64,000 nucleotides of DNA from Henricia sp. BOLD:AAB3569 (GCA_037783545.1 JBBELK010000387.1:2046001-2110000), one strand, 5' to 3'; counted from the first letter of the stretch, positions 10,801 to 25,800 are shown. The notes: generated from the sequence alone by a model not told the origin. Made by a program: numbers and translations.

Positions 10801-13800
10801 CCCCTTCAAGATATACACTTTCTGAGGCCAACTTGGCCAGCATGCCCTATCCCAGTCCTTGTCACTAACCAATGCCACCGAGGCCAATAGCCTTATGCCC
10901 TGCTGAGTTGGCCCTGATACCCCTTCAAGATATACACTTTCTGAGGCCAACTTGGCCAGCATTCCCTATCATCTTAAATTTTATGAGGCTTGTATACACT
11001 AATAGCTAGTACACATTTCTAACAAAGTTGGCCATAGTGCCCCTCCAGTTGGCCTCAGCGACTTTGAAATTTGTACATGCATTTTATAAAATACATGAAG
11101 CTAAATTTGAACAGATTTTCTCCTAAGATTTATCCATCCTCATACGTTTTTAGCCAGACTGTAGAAAAAGCGGCTTAACATTTTGTCTATTCACATATCC
11201 TCCTTGCAAATAAATTGCCTGATTTAAAAAAAAAAATCTTTACAAGCAGCCTATGCAACAATACAGCAATGGAATTAAGTGAAAATCCCTGACAGTTATT
11301 CCTAAATGTATTCAGTCTTGCTACATGCCGTACAATGCGTTTTAACGGCAAAGTGCCTATTGATACACGAATCTAATGCTGCTTTTTAGAAAGGGGAAAT
11401 TTTAAGCTCAATTAAATGTTCTATTTTTGATGTTTTAATTCCCTTCGGTGTAGATGTGAGGGACTAATTTTAGGCTAAGTAGTTTTAAGACTCTTTACTT
11501 TTAGTTATCCCACGAGCGTAAGTGGAATATGGCATTAAAAGTAGTGCATCTGCGACTCTGCGTCCCACGAGGCCGAAGGCCGAGTGGTACATATGGCATG
11601 CAGACGCACATGACGGACACGCACTACGTTATGCCGTATTCCACGAGCGCGAGTGGGATAACAAAATTATCTTCAAGCAAACTTGACGCACAATTAAATG
11701 TCAAAAGCTAAAATGTGCCGCATTTTGGTCGGTGGTGAAACCAAACATTTTATGGTAAGCAATGCTGTTCACTCATAATTTTCTTTTTTAAACTAGGCAG
11801 TGAAATGTTTCAGTAAATACAGTCAGCCATGCTATACTAAACCTTTTTAAGCAAGTTGTGTTGAAACTATAATTTTAAATTTGCTAGCGATGGAAATTTA
11901 GGCTCAAGTTATAGTTTAAAAAATAATTAGGCAATGGCTTAAACTGACTGAATTACTGAATTTATCCTACCAAAGTAATTAAATGCTGAAATAAAGACCT
12001 AAAATTCAATTTTTATTTCATGTCCTACGCTGATTAAATAAGGTCAAGAAAATGCTAAACTAATCAAATTCTTAAAGTTAAAAAGATAACTATATGTATA
12101 TTCCTTCTACCAATGAACAAGAATTTTTGTTTCAAAATATAACCTGTACACTAATACTTTGTGTGCGCCGAATGTGCATGGCACTGATACTGATGAAAAA
12201 ATAATAAGAAAAATGCTAAATTAAAAGACAGATTTTAATGTAACATTATCTCAAATAATGCACCTATCCTTATGTATCCATCGAAGAAACCCTACTTGAC
12301 CTGTGAACTATGACCCGAGCTGTCCCTTGGTGACCTAAGGTTTAAGTCCTCCCCACTCCTACTTTGCCTTGTTTCCTTTGAACCATGACCGAAACCCTGA
12401 ACTCACTTCAGATCCAGACTTATTGGGGACATCTGTTGTCTTGTCAGCTGGGGGCGTGGCCTCACGAGGTGGAGGTGTGGCTTCTCGGAGTGGAGGCGTG
12501 GCTTCTCGGGGTGGAATCGTGGCTTCTTGGGGTGGAAGCGTGGCTTCACGGGGTGGAAGCGTGGCCTCACGGGGTGGAGGCGTGGCTTCTCGGGGTGTAG
12601 GTGTGGCTTCACGGGGCGGAGGCGAGGCTTCACGGGGCGGAGGCGTGGCTTCTCTGGGTGGAGGCGTGGCTTCGCGAGGTGGAGGCGTAGCTTCACGGGG
12701 TGGAGGCGTAGCTTCACGGGGTGGAGGCGTGTTTTCACGGGGTGGAGGTGTGTTTTCACGGGATGAAGGTCTGTTTTCACGGGGTGGAGGTGTGGCCTCA
12801 CGGGGTGGAGACGTGGCTTCACGGGGTGGTGTGGCTTCACGGGGTGGAGGCGTGGCTTCACGGGGTGGAGGCGTGACCTTGCGAGGTGGAGCCTTAGCCT
12901 TACGCGTTGTCTTGGGCGGGCTCTTTTCCACTTCAAAATCCTCATCGTCAATCTCCTCAGCAGCCACTTGATCAATGGGAAGATCCACAGCCGTATCTTT
13001 TGTCTCTTCCACTTCGGCTGCACGCTCCGTTTCTTTCCTCTTCTCCGAAGCCTTAAAAACACTCTTGGGATCTGAACAATTCAAACCAAATACAACACCA
13101 TTGTACGAGAACCCAGCATAAAGTAAAACACATGTACGTAAATGGCTGGCCAGAAACACAGGGTAATCCCCTTACTCTTAACGAAAGAGTGCTGTGGGAT
13201 CTTTTAAATGCATTACACAACACACTGGACCAACGGCTTTACACCCCTTCCAAAGGATGGACCAATTGTGCTTAAATGCTTTGCTCAAGGGCGCAGGTAC
13301 CTCGACCGGGTATCGAACCAACAACACCAAGTTTTCACCTAAGTGGTGCGAGTCAAATGAACTCCAACAAAGGCATTCTTTTGTGCGTGTTCATCCTTTT
13401 CTTCTTGTTACTGGACTTGTGATAGACTTGTGATGGACTCGACTACAACCCTGGGGTCTAGTGGCCAAGGTCTCGAGGGTGGTCACTGTATAAACAAGTT
13501 TAACTGTATAACAATTTGTAACACCTGTATAATTGTGAATCGCTCTGAAAAAAATGCCCTTAAGTCGCGCAGGCAGGGTCAAGTTTTTGCGACCATAAGA
13601 AGAAATCTGCGGCAGATCCACAATCATTAAAATACAAAAACACAATGGAAATTCCTGACATTCCAGGCGGTATCTGGGCATTGCCAGGAATTTCCATTGT
13701 GTTTTTTGTATTTTAATGAGCATGGATCTGTCACAGATTTCTATACTTATGGTATTTGTTTTGTCGTACCATCATAATCCAGCGATTCCTTAGTACCCTT

Positions 13801-16800
13801 TTCTTTTTCCCGACTTCGTTTGACAATGGCGGGCTTGTGATGGAACACCGTCTCTGCCTCCTTCTGCTCAGCTGATTTCTCCACTTTGGGTCGTCGGTTC
13901 TTTGGTTTGTGATCTGCTGGAGCCGGGGGTTTAGTAGGAGGGGGCCTGCGGGGTGCCGATTCGGGCTTGGGAGGGGGAGGTTTGGGCTCACGTTGAGGGG
14001 CTGATTTCTGGGGAGGGGAGGGAGAAGGTGGGGGAATTTATAGATAAAAAAAAATAAGAGGAATTTATAGCTTTTTACATTTTAGCTAGCACTGTCAACA
14101 ATATCATTTGCAAAGACCCAGAATTTTACTTCATGAGTTGACAAGAAAATAAATTTAAACCGTTGATAGCAATTGTAACAAACGCCCAATGAATTTATTT
14201 CTGTGCAAGATGGTATATCTTCTGTACGAAATTAACAACCGAAGGTGGTTTTAAAGAAAATGTGTGTGCACATTTCTTTTACTTAACACAAAAACCATGC
14301 ATGGATTTTTAAGGTTTTTCTGGAACATTGATGCATCTATGTAGCTTAAATTTCTGCAGGCTAGTTTACCAACATTCTTCTTAAGATATGTTATGGCCTT
14401 ATTCCAGGAATCTGTAAAAAGCTTTATCTTGCTAATGATGTATTGGGCCTTTAAAGCCCCAATACATCATTTGCAGTTACCCAAAATTTTACTTCACGAG
14501 TTGACAAGAAAAACTGGACTAAAAGTGTTGATAGCAATGGTAACAAACACCACATTATTTTTTTCCCGTGTAAACTGGTACCTTTGTAGGAGAAATTGCC
14601 AACTGAAGGTGCTTTTAAAAAAAATTGTCTGCAGACATAGTTCCGACCTGTCAATCAACCGAACCCGCCCACATATAGGTCAAAGTGCATTGCCTCACAA
14701 ACCAACATCACGCGATTTTCTGCCCATACGTTGTTTGTGGTGTTCAGGGTGCATTTTTTGTTTCAAGGCCGGGCAATTCGCTGCGTTTAAAGGTAAGAAA
14801 GTGAATTGTTATGAATATATGACATCTCTGTATCACTGGCCTTTTACTAAGTGCATGCTACGGTAACTGTCGACATAAAACATGAATACCTTTGAGTTTT
14901 CTCCAATGAATCTGTGCTTTCCGTTGATAGTCCCATTGGTTTGTGCAGTGTGTGTGGACATTTTGAAGATAGCATTTGAGGCATAGCAACAATATCCAAG
15001 GGGGCATTGTTTTACCATTCATTCACACACAAAAACCATGCATGGATTTTTAAGTATTACTGCATCTACGGTATATGGCTGAAATTTCTACAAGGCAGTT
15101 TATCAACATTGTTCTTTAGTTACTGGTACATGTACCGTACCGGATGTAATGCTGTTGTTCCTGTTTTAAATCGCTGTCATGCATGCTCACCTGTGTTTCT
15201 TTCGGCGGAGGTGGCTTAGCTCTGGGTGGCGGTTTCCTCACAACGGGCGGAAGCACTCTGAAAATTTGTTTAGAAAGCATACAGGAAGGACATTTTATAT
15301 TAAGAGGAATAATTTTTAAATCAATTATTAATTTTCCAAGAATGTTCGATAGCCGGGTCCTGTGAATTGTAAGCTTAATTTTATTATCTCGTTTACAGAA
15401 ATTGAAGGTTTTACATTTTGAATTGAAAAGATAATGCCCACATCCTTTTTAAAAAAAGCAGAAGAAGAAAAAAAAGAAAGAAAAAACAAACAAAAAACAA
15501 AAAGGTGACGATATCAATTTTAAAAGAAAATAACTCAATACATGTAGGCCTATGCATGCATGCATGCAGATATACATATTGTATACATGTACTTGAAAGC
15601 ACAAAATCTATATTACCGGTATTGTACGTGTATTTGTGCTTCTTAAAATAGCTATTTGAAGGTTTTTCATTTTGCGAAAAAATACCCAAGCTGGAATTCA
15701 ATCCAAATGACTGCCTTGACGGTGATTTGATTGGAGACTGAATTACGTACGGTACATGGCTATGCTTGGAGGTGATCAGGGAAATGCATTTGTAGATGGA
15801 GCCAAAGGGGGGGAAAATTAATATCAATGATTAAGCCGTGTCCGCATTGGACTTGTTTTTTGGCAGGTTTTACCAAGACGATGGTAAAATGAAAAATGGC
15901 TAAATTTTACTGCTGTGCGCATTTCGACACGGGAAAATTTTACCGAGGCCGTGGGAGAGCATGCGCAGTGTCCCATCACAGTATGACCTTCACGGCCCGG
16001 ACGTACGCTTCCAGAGTGCTATTTTACCGACTCGATGGGTCCACATTGGACTTATTGTCTCGGGGAAAGTTACCTGGTCAATTTTCCTGGGCAGAAGTTG
16101 TCCAGGAAAAGTAACCGCTGGACTCAGGAATAGTTACTGAGAGTAAAACTTCCCAGGCGCTGTCCGCACTGGATTAAAAATGGGAAAAGTGACCATCGTC
16201 TCAGTAAGTTTTCCCCCAAAAAAAGTCCAATGTGGACAGGCCTTTAGACTGCATTTATAGTATACCGAGGAACAAAAGAAATTTTCAGTTTAATCAAAAT
16301 TCAGTTTAATCGCATAACAGCTTCATTATGCATGGCTGCACAAAGCTTCATTATGCATGGCTTCTGTGTGCTGAAAATTTCCACTCTTAGATTGCTTTTT
16401 CAATCAAAAAATTGAGAAACTTTTTTGCTTTTTTCTGTCAAAAAAGGAGAAACCTTTTGCATTTCTTTTGTTGCTCTATATGTACATGTAGCTACAAAGA
16501 TTCAAATTTGGCATCAAAAAATGACCTCGTTAAGAAAAATGATTCCATCGCTTACATGTACATGTATATGGTCATTCCATGAAGTTAAGGAACAACGGTT
16601 TCCGTGTTACATCCACAACCATTTTTACTTTTTTGTCTGCCCTTGATAACCCCATGAATCGATACTATTCAGAAATTCAAGGTGTTGGATGAGAGAAATT
16701 AAAAACATTCATTACTTGTAACAAAATCCTCATGGATTTAAATTTAGATGTCAACTAAATATAATTTTGTTCAAATGTAGGTGTGACATTTGGTGCTTTT

Positions 16801-19800
16801 TAGCAGATTTTCTTGAATCATACAGAAATATCATCTAGAATCCTTCAAATTCAAATTAAAAAGGATTGTTTAGTTTGAGAACTGTGTTTTTATTTCAAAT
16901 TCAACATGAAAAAAATTGTAGTTGGAGTGAAAGCAGTTGAACTGTATTGGTTTCCAAGTTACATCCACAACCACCACTTTGTTAAATAATTCAAAATGGC
17001 AGCACTTTGTCAACACTGAAGACTCCCAAATTACCCCTAAATAGCGTAAGCCACCACATCATGCAACATCGTTATATAAATGGTGATTCATTGCTCTCTT
17101 ATTTACCATTTTTGTGGAATTGAAGAAATGTCACACTTTGTTCCTCAACTTCATGGAATGACCCATATCTCATTTTATGGTTTGCCTCGATTCAGAAAGT
17201 CAATATTGCTAAATTACACTCATGTAACTCCAAGGACACTTCAAGCAATTTACTGACATCGTAACAAAAAATAGCTGCCTGCCTAAAGCTCGTTATTATA
17301 GAGGCCTCGTACTTTCCCTGAAAATAACAAGACTCTGGGGTAGACACGTGCAATTAAGTGCAAATTACCATGTTTCCTGCCGCGTACCAGTACAAATCCA
17401 TCAAAATATAAATTCAGGAAAGGTTTTCACGAAGGCCATGGCCTTAATTTCCTCTAGACCCAACCCTAAAGTCGCCTCCTGTCACGTTGATATGTTGCCC
17501 CTTTTCTTATTTATGGGGATGACAGAAAAATTAATTAAGCCCAAGACCGGGAGCAAGAGAAGATGTGGCCTTCTTGCCTCGATGGCCTCCGTGGATTTTT
17601 TTCTAGAAATTGTGTCTCTTATGTAACAAGAAGCATTGAAAAAATATACGGAAGTAAGTCGCTAATTAGTTTGTTGTAACGAGTACACGTATCACAGATA
17701 AATTATTTTATATCAGAATATACGACACAAATTACAAAGTTGATTTCGTAATTCCCTGCAACTTTTTCTATTTTTTTTTTATATAAAATTTAAGGATGGG
17801 AATTTACGGTTAATTTAGAAACCGGTTTGCAATTCTTTCAAGTGTCGGTTAACCGGTTAATCGTTCGGCCGACACTGAAGATTGTTGCTCCCCAAAATAC
17901 ATTGAACCTTTATCTGGTCAAAATTTTACTACGATCCCATTTAAATTTATTTCAGTTTGATGAAGTCATTACGAAGAACCCTCTGAAAACTATTGTAAAT
18001 TTTTTAAAATTGGGTTCCATTTAAACGTTTGACCAAAAACAATTTTAAAAACCGGTTTTGCCAAAACCGGTTTTTAAAATTGACTTTTTAAAAGTGCGAA
18101 CTAAAAGTTTAATAATTTAATAAATTATTTTGGTAACATTCACAGGTGTCCTCCCCACTTCCTTCCCACTTTCCCCCGCACCCCCAATAAAACCTTGAAT
18201 CTTCCCGTAAAATGACTTCTCTACTATCCCACAACACAAGCCAATATTTTTCCATTTATTGCTTCATCTAATAATCGCGTATTGTCACGGGAGTAAACCA
18301 ACCTTTGCGTTTACACGGACGAACGGTTAGAAAGCAAGCTTGGATACAAGCTGGGAGAATTGATGCATTTGAGTTGTTACTGAACCTGACAGGTGTAACT
18401 AATACAGTGCTAGCATGTACACATACATGTAGACGTAACGAACACCGTTAAATAATGAACATTCTGCTATAGCGAATATAACTCATGTCTCCCAACTGTG
18501 TGTGTATAAGAAAATATAACGAGCAACAAAAGAAACGCAAACAATTTCTCCACTTTTTGATTTTAAAAGCAGTCAATCGGAGAGCGGGAACTGTCAGCAC
18601 ACAGAAGCTTTAAGCAATCATGCATAATGAAGCTGTTATGTGAATATTTCGATGTCAAATGAAATTTTCAAATTTTGATTAAACTGACAATTTACATGTA
18701 CGTTTCTTCTGTTACTCAATGCTATATTATTGTGTACATAAGGCGTTAGTTACTTTTCAGAATACCTCTTTTTTGTAAAACGTTTTACAGTACCGTAGTA
18801 CATGTAAACGCAACATTTTCGGCAGTAAAATTACGTTTCTGACAACAACAACTTCATTCCTACAACCTACAGTTGTCTTAGTTTGGGATGATAATTCTTA
18901 AAGAAAAGTACGTTTTTAGTTTTGAATCCAATTTCATAAAGCTGTTAAGCTAAAAACCATTGCTTAATGCAAAATTTGTTTGCTTTATAAAAATCGGTTA
19001 GCAGTCAAAATCTTATGTGATGTGTATTACAATTGACTGGTGGTCTACCATTCTTACCGAGAATACAGGCCGACATACAATTTTGACTATTAACCCATTT
19101 TTATCAAGCAAACAAATTTTGGATTTTAAAAGCAAATTTTTGTGCCAAACAGCGCCATGAAATTGGCCCCAGTTCTCCTGGCTTCTGCGTCACTAAGCAT
19201 GCTCAAATTTTGACTGTTTTTTTACCTTCTGCTGTTCCATACTATAAAAAAACCTTCTTTTGACCAATCAGAGGCAAAGACATCAACTTGAAACTTTTCT
19301 CAGCCAATCAAGAATCACCTTTTTTGCAATACTGATGATATAACACCAATTTACTCATTGACCAATCAGAGGCAAGGACATTTTTTACCTGCTGCTGTTC
19401 CATGCTATAAAAAGACCTACTTTTGACCAATCAGAGGCAAGGACATTAATCTGAAACTTTTCTCAGCCAATCAAGAATCACCTTTCTTGCAATACTGATG
19501 ATACAACACCATTTTACTCATTGACCAATCAGAGGCAAGGACATTAAACTGAAACTTTTCTCAGCCAATCAAGAATAAGAGATTTATTGATTTATATTGA
19601 TCAGTTCCTTAAAAGTACCTAATGTCCATGAATAGAACATTTTGATGTACCAAATTTTCAAATTTTTTAGTTTTATGTCCAACCTTTTGACACAAAATTT
19701 GTCGCAATTCTTACCTTTTTGCCCTTGGTGAAATCTGCTGTACATTGGATTTATCGTAGGCGCGCTTTTTAAACTTCTCAATGCCAGCCGCGACGTAGTA

Positions 19801-22800
19801 CTGCTCGTTTTCCAGCTCCGACCCGTCTGCGACTAATTTTCCCGACACATGATACAACCTACGGATGGCGAAAAGCAAAAAAATTATAATATTAATATTT
19901 TTGTTTTATTCCTTGGATGTTTTGAAACTTGCTTCATTAACCGGTATGTTCAAAATCTTTGTCTTAAAACTAAAATCAAACATTTGACCAGACAAATCCT
20001 ACTCAAATGAAAGGTAGAAGTGGTTCCAACTGTCCAATGCAATGCTTTTGTCCAAGATGATATATTTTCATGATAAAACGACAACTGATGAATTTTACGC
20101 AAAGTATATCTGGTTTGATGGTCCTCTTTTGAATTTTGTCAAGCTTGAAAATGCAAAAACAATATCGAAAATTTTAACTGAAGAAAAATTTAAAAAATAC
20201 AAAGAAAAAAATAATAACAATATATTAATCTTATAAAATAACAATAATATAGAAATATAATAATAAACAAAATTATAAAGAAATTAAATTAATTTTTCAT
20301 TAAAACACTGTTTCCGTGTCGAAAACAAATTTCAACTCACTTTCTGACAGCACCAGTGGTCAGAGCGACCTTATTGGTCAAATGGTCCAAAATATGCACC
20401 ATTTGCGTCACGGTGTTTCTGTGTAGGAGAATACGCACGGCCGGGCTTAGCTCCTCGCCGTTCCTGAACACACTGCATCCAATCAAAAGAGTAATTTATT
20501 AGTTTTCATTTTATTTAAAATGAGCAGGAAATTTGGTAAAATCTTGATTCGAACCTGATAGTTTAAAGCCAAAGATTTCTGGTTTCATTGAAATAGATAA
20601 GGTCCATTTCTGCATTGGTGATAATTTTTAGGCTTCATACACACAGCTCAATTGGTAGGGCCGTATGCACATTAAGCAAAAGGTCCACGGTTCGAGTCCC
20701 GGTGGAGCCAATTTGTTTTTTCACTGCATCCAAATTTCCAAAACTCATGGACATTTGTCCACATTTGTATACTCCCTCAGGTTTTCCCCCCAAGACCTCT
20801 GACACACCGGCCAGATGATCTACCAGCTGAGCTATGAGGCACGGTGGTATACTCCCTCAGGTTCTCCCCAAGACATCTAACACACCGGCCAGATGCTCTA
20901 CCAGCTGAGCTATGAGGCACAGTGGTATACTCCCTCAGGTTCTCCCCAAGACATCTAACACACCAGGCAGATGATCTACCAGCTGAGCTATGAGGCACAG
21001 TGCTATACTCCCTCAGGTTTTCCCCAAGACCTCTGACACACCAGCCAGATGCTCCACCAGCTGAGCTATGAGGCACAGTGGTATACTCCCTCAGGTTTTC
21101 CCTATGAACCCAATTTTTCTCGGTGTTGCATGGGAGTGCAACAGAACAAAGTATAAACGAACAGTTTTGGGTATGGTGCCTAAATATCTATGAAATGAAA
21201 CAACCTAAATTGGGAAAAGAGAAAATTCATATGACGCCCCACCCCCCCCCCCCCCCCCAAAAAAAAGGAACAAATAAATAAAAAAGTGTTCTTACTGTAT
21301 AACTTTGGGTCCTGCCTGTTGTTTGGTGCATTTTGCAGAAGACCGTATCTTGCTGTGCCCAACTGGCTGGATTCGCTGCAAATGAAGATAGGAAATTAAT
21401 TTACTATGAAAGTACAAAAATATTTTTGCAAAACAAAGCACAAAATTTGATGGAATTAAAAGATAATTACTCTTATCTTTCTAATTCTGTCAGTACCATG
21501 AAATGTCAAAATTTTACAGTACATTTAAAGTCCTACGCATCCCACAACCCCCCTCCCCCTTCCTACGCTTTGTAGAACCGTGAAAATGTTGACAACTTTG
21601 GACAGCCCCTAAAGTCAAAACTCATCAAAGACGAGTTGAAATTTTGGTTTATTTTGAAGACATTTATGACAACAAAAAATACAAAAATACTCAAATATGA
21701 TACCTTTGCTGTTATCACGCCGTTGGAGTTTGGAATACTTGGAAACATGCCAGTTTCTGCGTTATTATCATTCATCGTAATACAAATTTTACGCCGAATT
21801 TCACAAGATGAAGAAATGAGACGTGGTAGACAACAAAGAACTGCTCAAATGTCTTTCACAAAAGGCTTCTTCGAAATTCACTCGAAGAGTCGTTTAACCG
21901 TCACTTTTCAAGATGAGGATTTCGCAAAGAAATCTCGATACTCCAACAAGACCAGAAGTATTGGCGTCCGCTCCTCATTCAAAAGACAAAATCGTTAAAA
22001 GTGCAAGAAAAGTGCATTCTGGCTTCTGCAAGATAATGCACTTTGAAGCCGTTGTCGCTCAAAACAGAGAATGTAAAGATAAAAAGCCGTCATTCAGGAG
22101 AATATTTTCAAAAGCAATCTTGACAACAGAGGTTGTTGTCTTAAGCAAAAGTACGATCGACAGCTGAAGAAAAACACAGCACAGTCCACGTATAATGCCT
22201 TTACTGCAGGTTATCCACAAAGATATGTTGAGCGTTAACTGTCAGTCGGCAATTCACGCTTAAGTGACAAAATCAACTGTGCGTGGGTCGAGCTGGATAT
22301 TGGTCCGAGAAAAGCTCTGACAGCAAATCCACGACGTTTTCTACGCTTTACTGATCGCCGAATGTTTTCCAGCTACACGTAGCGGGACTGAGAAGACGTC
22401 AGACTTAAATGGCATTCGCTCGACTCGTGTCTGATTCGAGAAACGTCCCGGTCCATTTCTTGCCAGCCCACGCATTAGCATGATGGACCAACCAACCATC
22501 TTAATTGGATAGATCTTGATAAGCACAGGACGCCCCTAGGATACACATGGAATAGCCCAAAATCCTCACAAATTATACAACACAGAGGACTGATCCACTT
22601 TTGAGGGGGGTAATTATTGCATTAAAACAACTTCTAGCAGAACAAAATGGTAACCATAGTGACAGAGAATGATTTCAAGGCTGCTGGAAATAATTTATAA
22701 GGAAATACTCTGCAAACTGCTTTTTGCATTAAATTACAAAAGGATTTCCAGAAATAAATTGCTTGAATAGAAAAAAAAAGACAAAGAAACACAAAAGGCC

Positions 22801-25800
22801 TGAATGCTATTCCAAAGTGCACAACTACCAGTATGTAATTTTATCTTAAAGGGCTATGACATGCTAAACAACTTTTTGCCTAATCTTTGCTTCATATTAT
22901 GGATTACTTGTTCAGCAAGACATGCTATTGTTCGTTTGGATGTAAAATCAATAAAAGGTAGCCTTTTTCAACTTTGAAGATTTCATTGCAATAGACAGAG
23001 AGCGCTGTTTTGAGTGCATCACATAAGGAAGACAGAAGGGAAAAGTTAAGAAAAAACATAAGACTTCAAGTTGGACTTGTGGTAAATTGCTGCAGTTTTC
23101 TCCCCCAGTTTCGTCATGGCTTACAACAGAAAACATGTAGAACAAACTCAAACAGTCATGGATTACAAAAGTTCCAGGACGTTTGAGAAAAAAGGTGGAA
23201 TCTTTTGTGCACAGTTGATCGTGATTTTCCTGTGTTTGCCTCTTGTGACATCATGACCTTGGTCATGAATATGCATATTCGCATTAGCATAAAAACCAAA
23301 AACCTTTCTTTTAACCCCCAAAACAAGCTCCAAATAGGATTTTTATGAATGTAACTGAGTATATGGGTTTTATAGCATAGATTTAATTGATAAAAAACCC
23401 AAATAAGGGGCCCTTTAAAGAAAACGGAAAAATAAAAAATAAATAAAATGTGTGTCACATGACATTTTGACGTCTGTGAGACATCGTTATCTTCAGAAAC
23501 ACAAGACATAATTAGGAGATGGATGTCCCCAATGTGAAAAATGCAACATCTTTGGACACTAAAACGAGTAATTTAACTTGTCATGAAGATCGAGGCAAGC
23601 ATTAAGTTAAAATTTATAAAGTAAAGATTTCATAAAATAAATGTATGCCAGAAAATAACATCTGATAAAAACCGTGTGAAAATCTTTCCTGGTACATGCA
23701 TTTAGATTTAAATAAAAAAAACAACATTTCCTGACAAAAATATTTGGTTAATAGATTCAAAGGCAGGTCTTGGCTAAGAAATTTGGCATTGGAAAGAACA
23801 AAAATAATTCCGCTGAAGAATGCAGCATCCCGTCGTGATGTTGTGATGAGATAAGAGTAAAGAAAACCTCAATCCAATTTGTCGCCTCGTCCCATCTGAT
23901 AAAGCAGGATGCGGGGTTGCTATGACGATTGCATTGTTAAGTCGCATCGTTTGGTTGCGTTTGAAGGCCAAATCGTGCGTCCCATACAAGACGGCAAATT
24001 GTACAAAACAAATGACATTCAGAAGAACAAACAAGACAATAAAACCGAGAAAAAAACGATAGAGAAACCCTGAATAAAGTAACTTGAATCTAAAATATTA
24101 ATTATTTACTATGTCAATTTACAGCGGCTATCCCATGGAGTACTGACACAAAACGGATCAATGTTTCATACTTGTATAGACCCGTTGAATACAAAATTTA
24201 TCCACATCTATTAAAAGTGGTAACCTTCGAAAAATGTTCGATATTCAGGGGATTTTAAAAAAATCACAGTTATAAATATTTAGCAACTTGAATTATGAAA
24301 AATTATCTCACCACTGACAACAAATAAATTGTACTGTTTTGCATTTTTGGGCTGTCCAAAGTTGTCAATTTTCCAATTGTACAGAGTATTTTTGAAGATT
24401 CCCCTCCCTCCCCCCGAAATACTACTTACAACATGTATCAACATTTTTTGTTACTACTGTATAAAATCAACATTTTACAGTGCATGTATAAGTCCTACGC
24501 AGCCCTCGATCCCCTCCCCTTCCTATGCTTTGTAGTTCTGTGAAAATGTTGACAACTTTGGACGGCCCCTTTAAGGCCTGTCCGCATTGGACTTTGTTTG
24601 AGAAAACTTACCGAGACGATGGGTACTTTTCCCATTTAAGTCCACTGCGGACAGCCCAGGACGTTTTCCTCTCTGTAACAGTCCAGCGGTTACTTTTCCT
24701 GGCCAACTGCTGCCCAGGAAAATTGACCAGGGAACTTTTCCCGAGACAATGAGTCCAATGCGGACACCGAGTTGGCAAAAGTGCTCTGGAAGTGTACGTC
24801 TGGGCCGTGAAGGTCGAACTACGAAGGGACACTGCGCATGCTCTCACACAGTCTCTGTAAAATTTTCCCGTGTCAAAAAGTCCCAATGCGGACAGCAGTA
24901 AAATGTAGCCATTTTTTATTTTACCATTGTCTCGATAAAAACCTCCCAAAAAAAATTACAAGTCCAATGCGGACACGGCATTTTAAAAACAATTTCAAAA
25001 CAGTTTTTGCATCCGTGTTAAGTCTGTCATTCTTGTTTATTTTTTAAACGAAATTACAAGTTTATTATCCCAAATTTAGTGAGGGACAGTATATAATTGG
25101 ACCTCGTTAATTAGAGGTTCGATCTTAAGACTATGAAGATTACCTTGTTATAACAGGGTAATCTATGAAGTCCCAAGGACGTCTTACTAACGTTTCAGTG
25201 TAATGTCAACAGTCCCATACAAGACAGCAGTCACTACTTAGCATTGGCTGTAGAGTATTGTAATGCGTACCGTGCGTAGATGAATTGAAGCGTACCAAAA
25301 ATTCATGGCATTAGAAAGGCCGCAGAATTCAATTTTTATCAAGGTATTAGTCGTCATGGTAACTATAAGACCTTGTTTGGCTTGGATATGGTTGAACAGG
25401 GGGCCCACTTTGTAAAAACAATAATGAAAATTTAAAGGTGTAAAAAATTGGATTGGCAGTTTTCTGGGACAATGTTGTCTGTATTCCTGAGGGTCGATTT
25501 TATATCAAGTACATTTAAAATTACATTTTACAAAAACATTGGACAAATTTGCCAAAGTTTTCAAATTAAATATTTTTTACAAAAACTCCCCCATCTCCTA
25601 ATATAAAAAAACCAACAAACAAATTGACAAAAAAACCAGTACAAACTATGAACATGCCAAGCATTGTGATCACAATTTTTTTTATCAGCAATGTATTTTT
25701 TTTTCTTGCGAAATTCTTTTCAATATGATAGTAGCCCATGCCCGTGCATAACTCATCCCCAACAAAGGAAGTTGTTTTGTTGTCTTAGCAACAGCCCGGT

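Noticed and set aside
12369..12971. 200-residue plus-strand frame of G/V/A/S/R repeats
   Set aside because: It is the reverse of the DCDC2-like exon 8 minisatellite. The minus-strand frame has splice sites, correct phase and a conserved N-terminal part.
20631..20709. Functional tRNA gene
   Set aside because: The acceptor stem and box B look good, but the D, anticodon and T arms are disrupted.
21636..21998. Plus-strand 120-residue frame
   Set aside because: No recognisable domain; it is antisense to the proposed alternative exon, and its composition is not clearly coding.
23774..24034. Minus-strand frame as an extra DCDC2 exon
   Set aside because: No acceptor/donor pair in the right phase, and exons 2 and 3 already join in frame without it.
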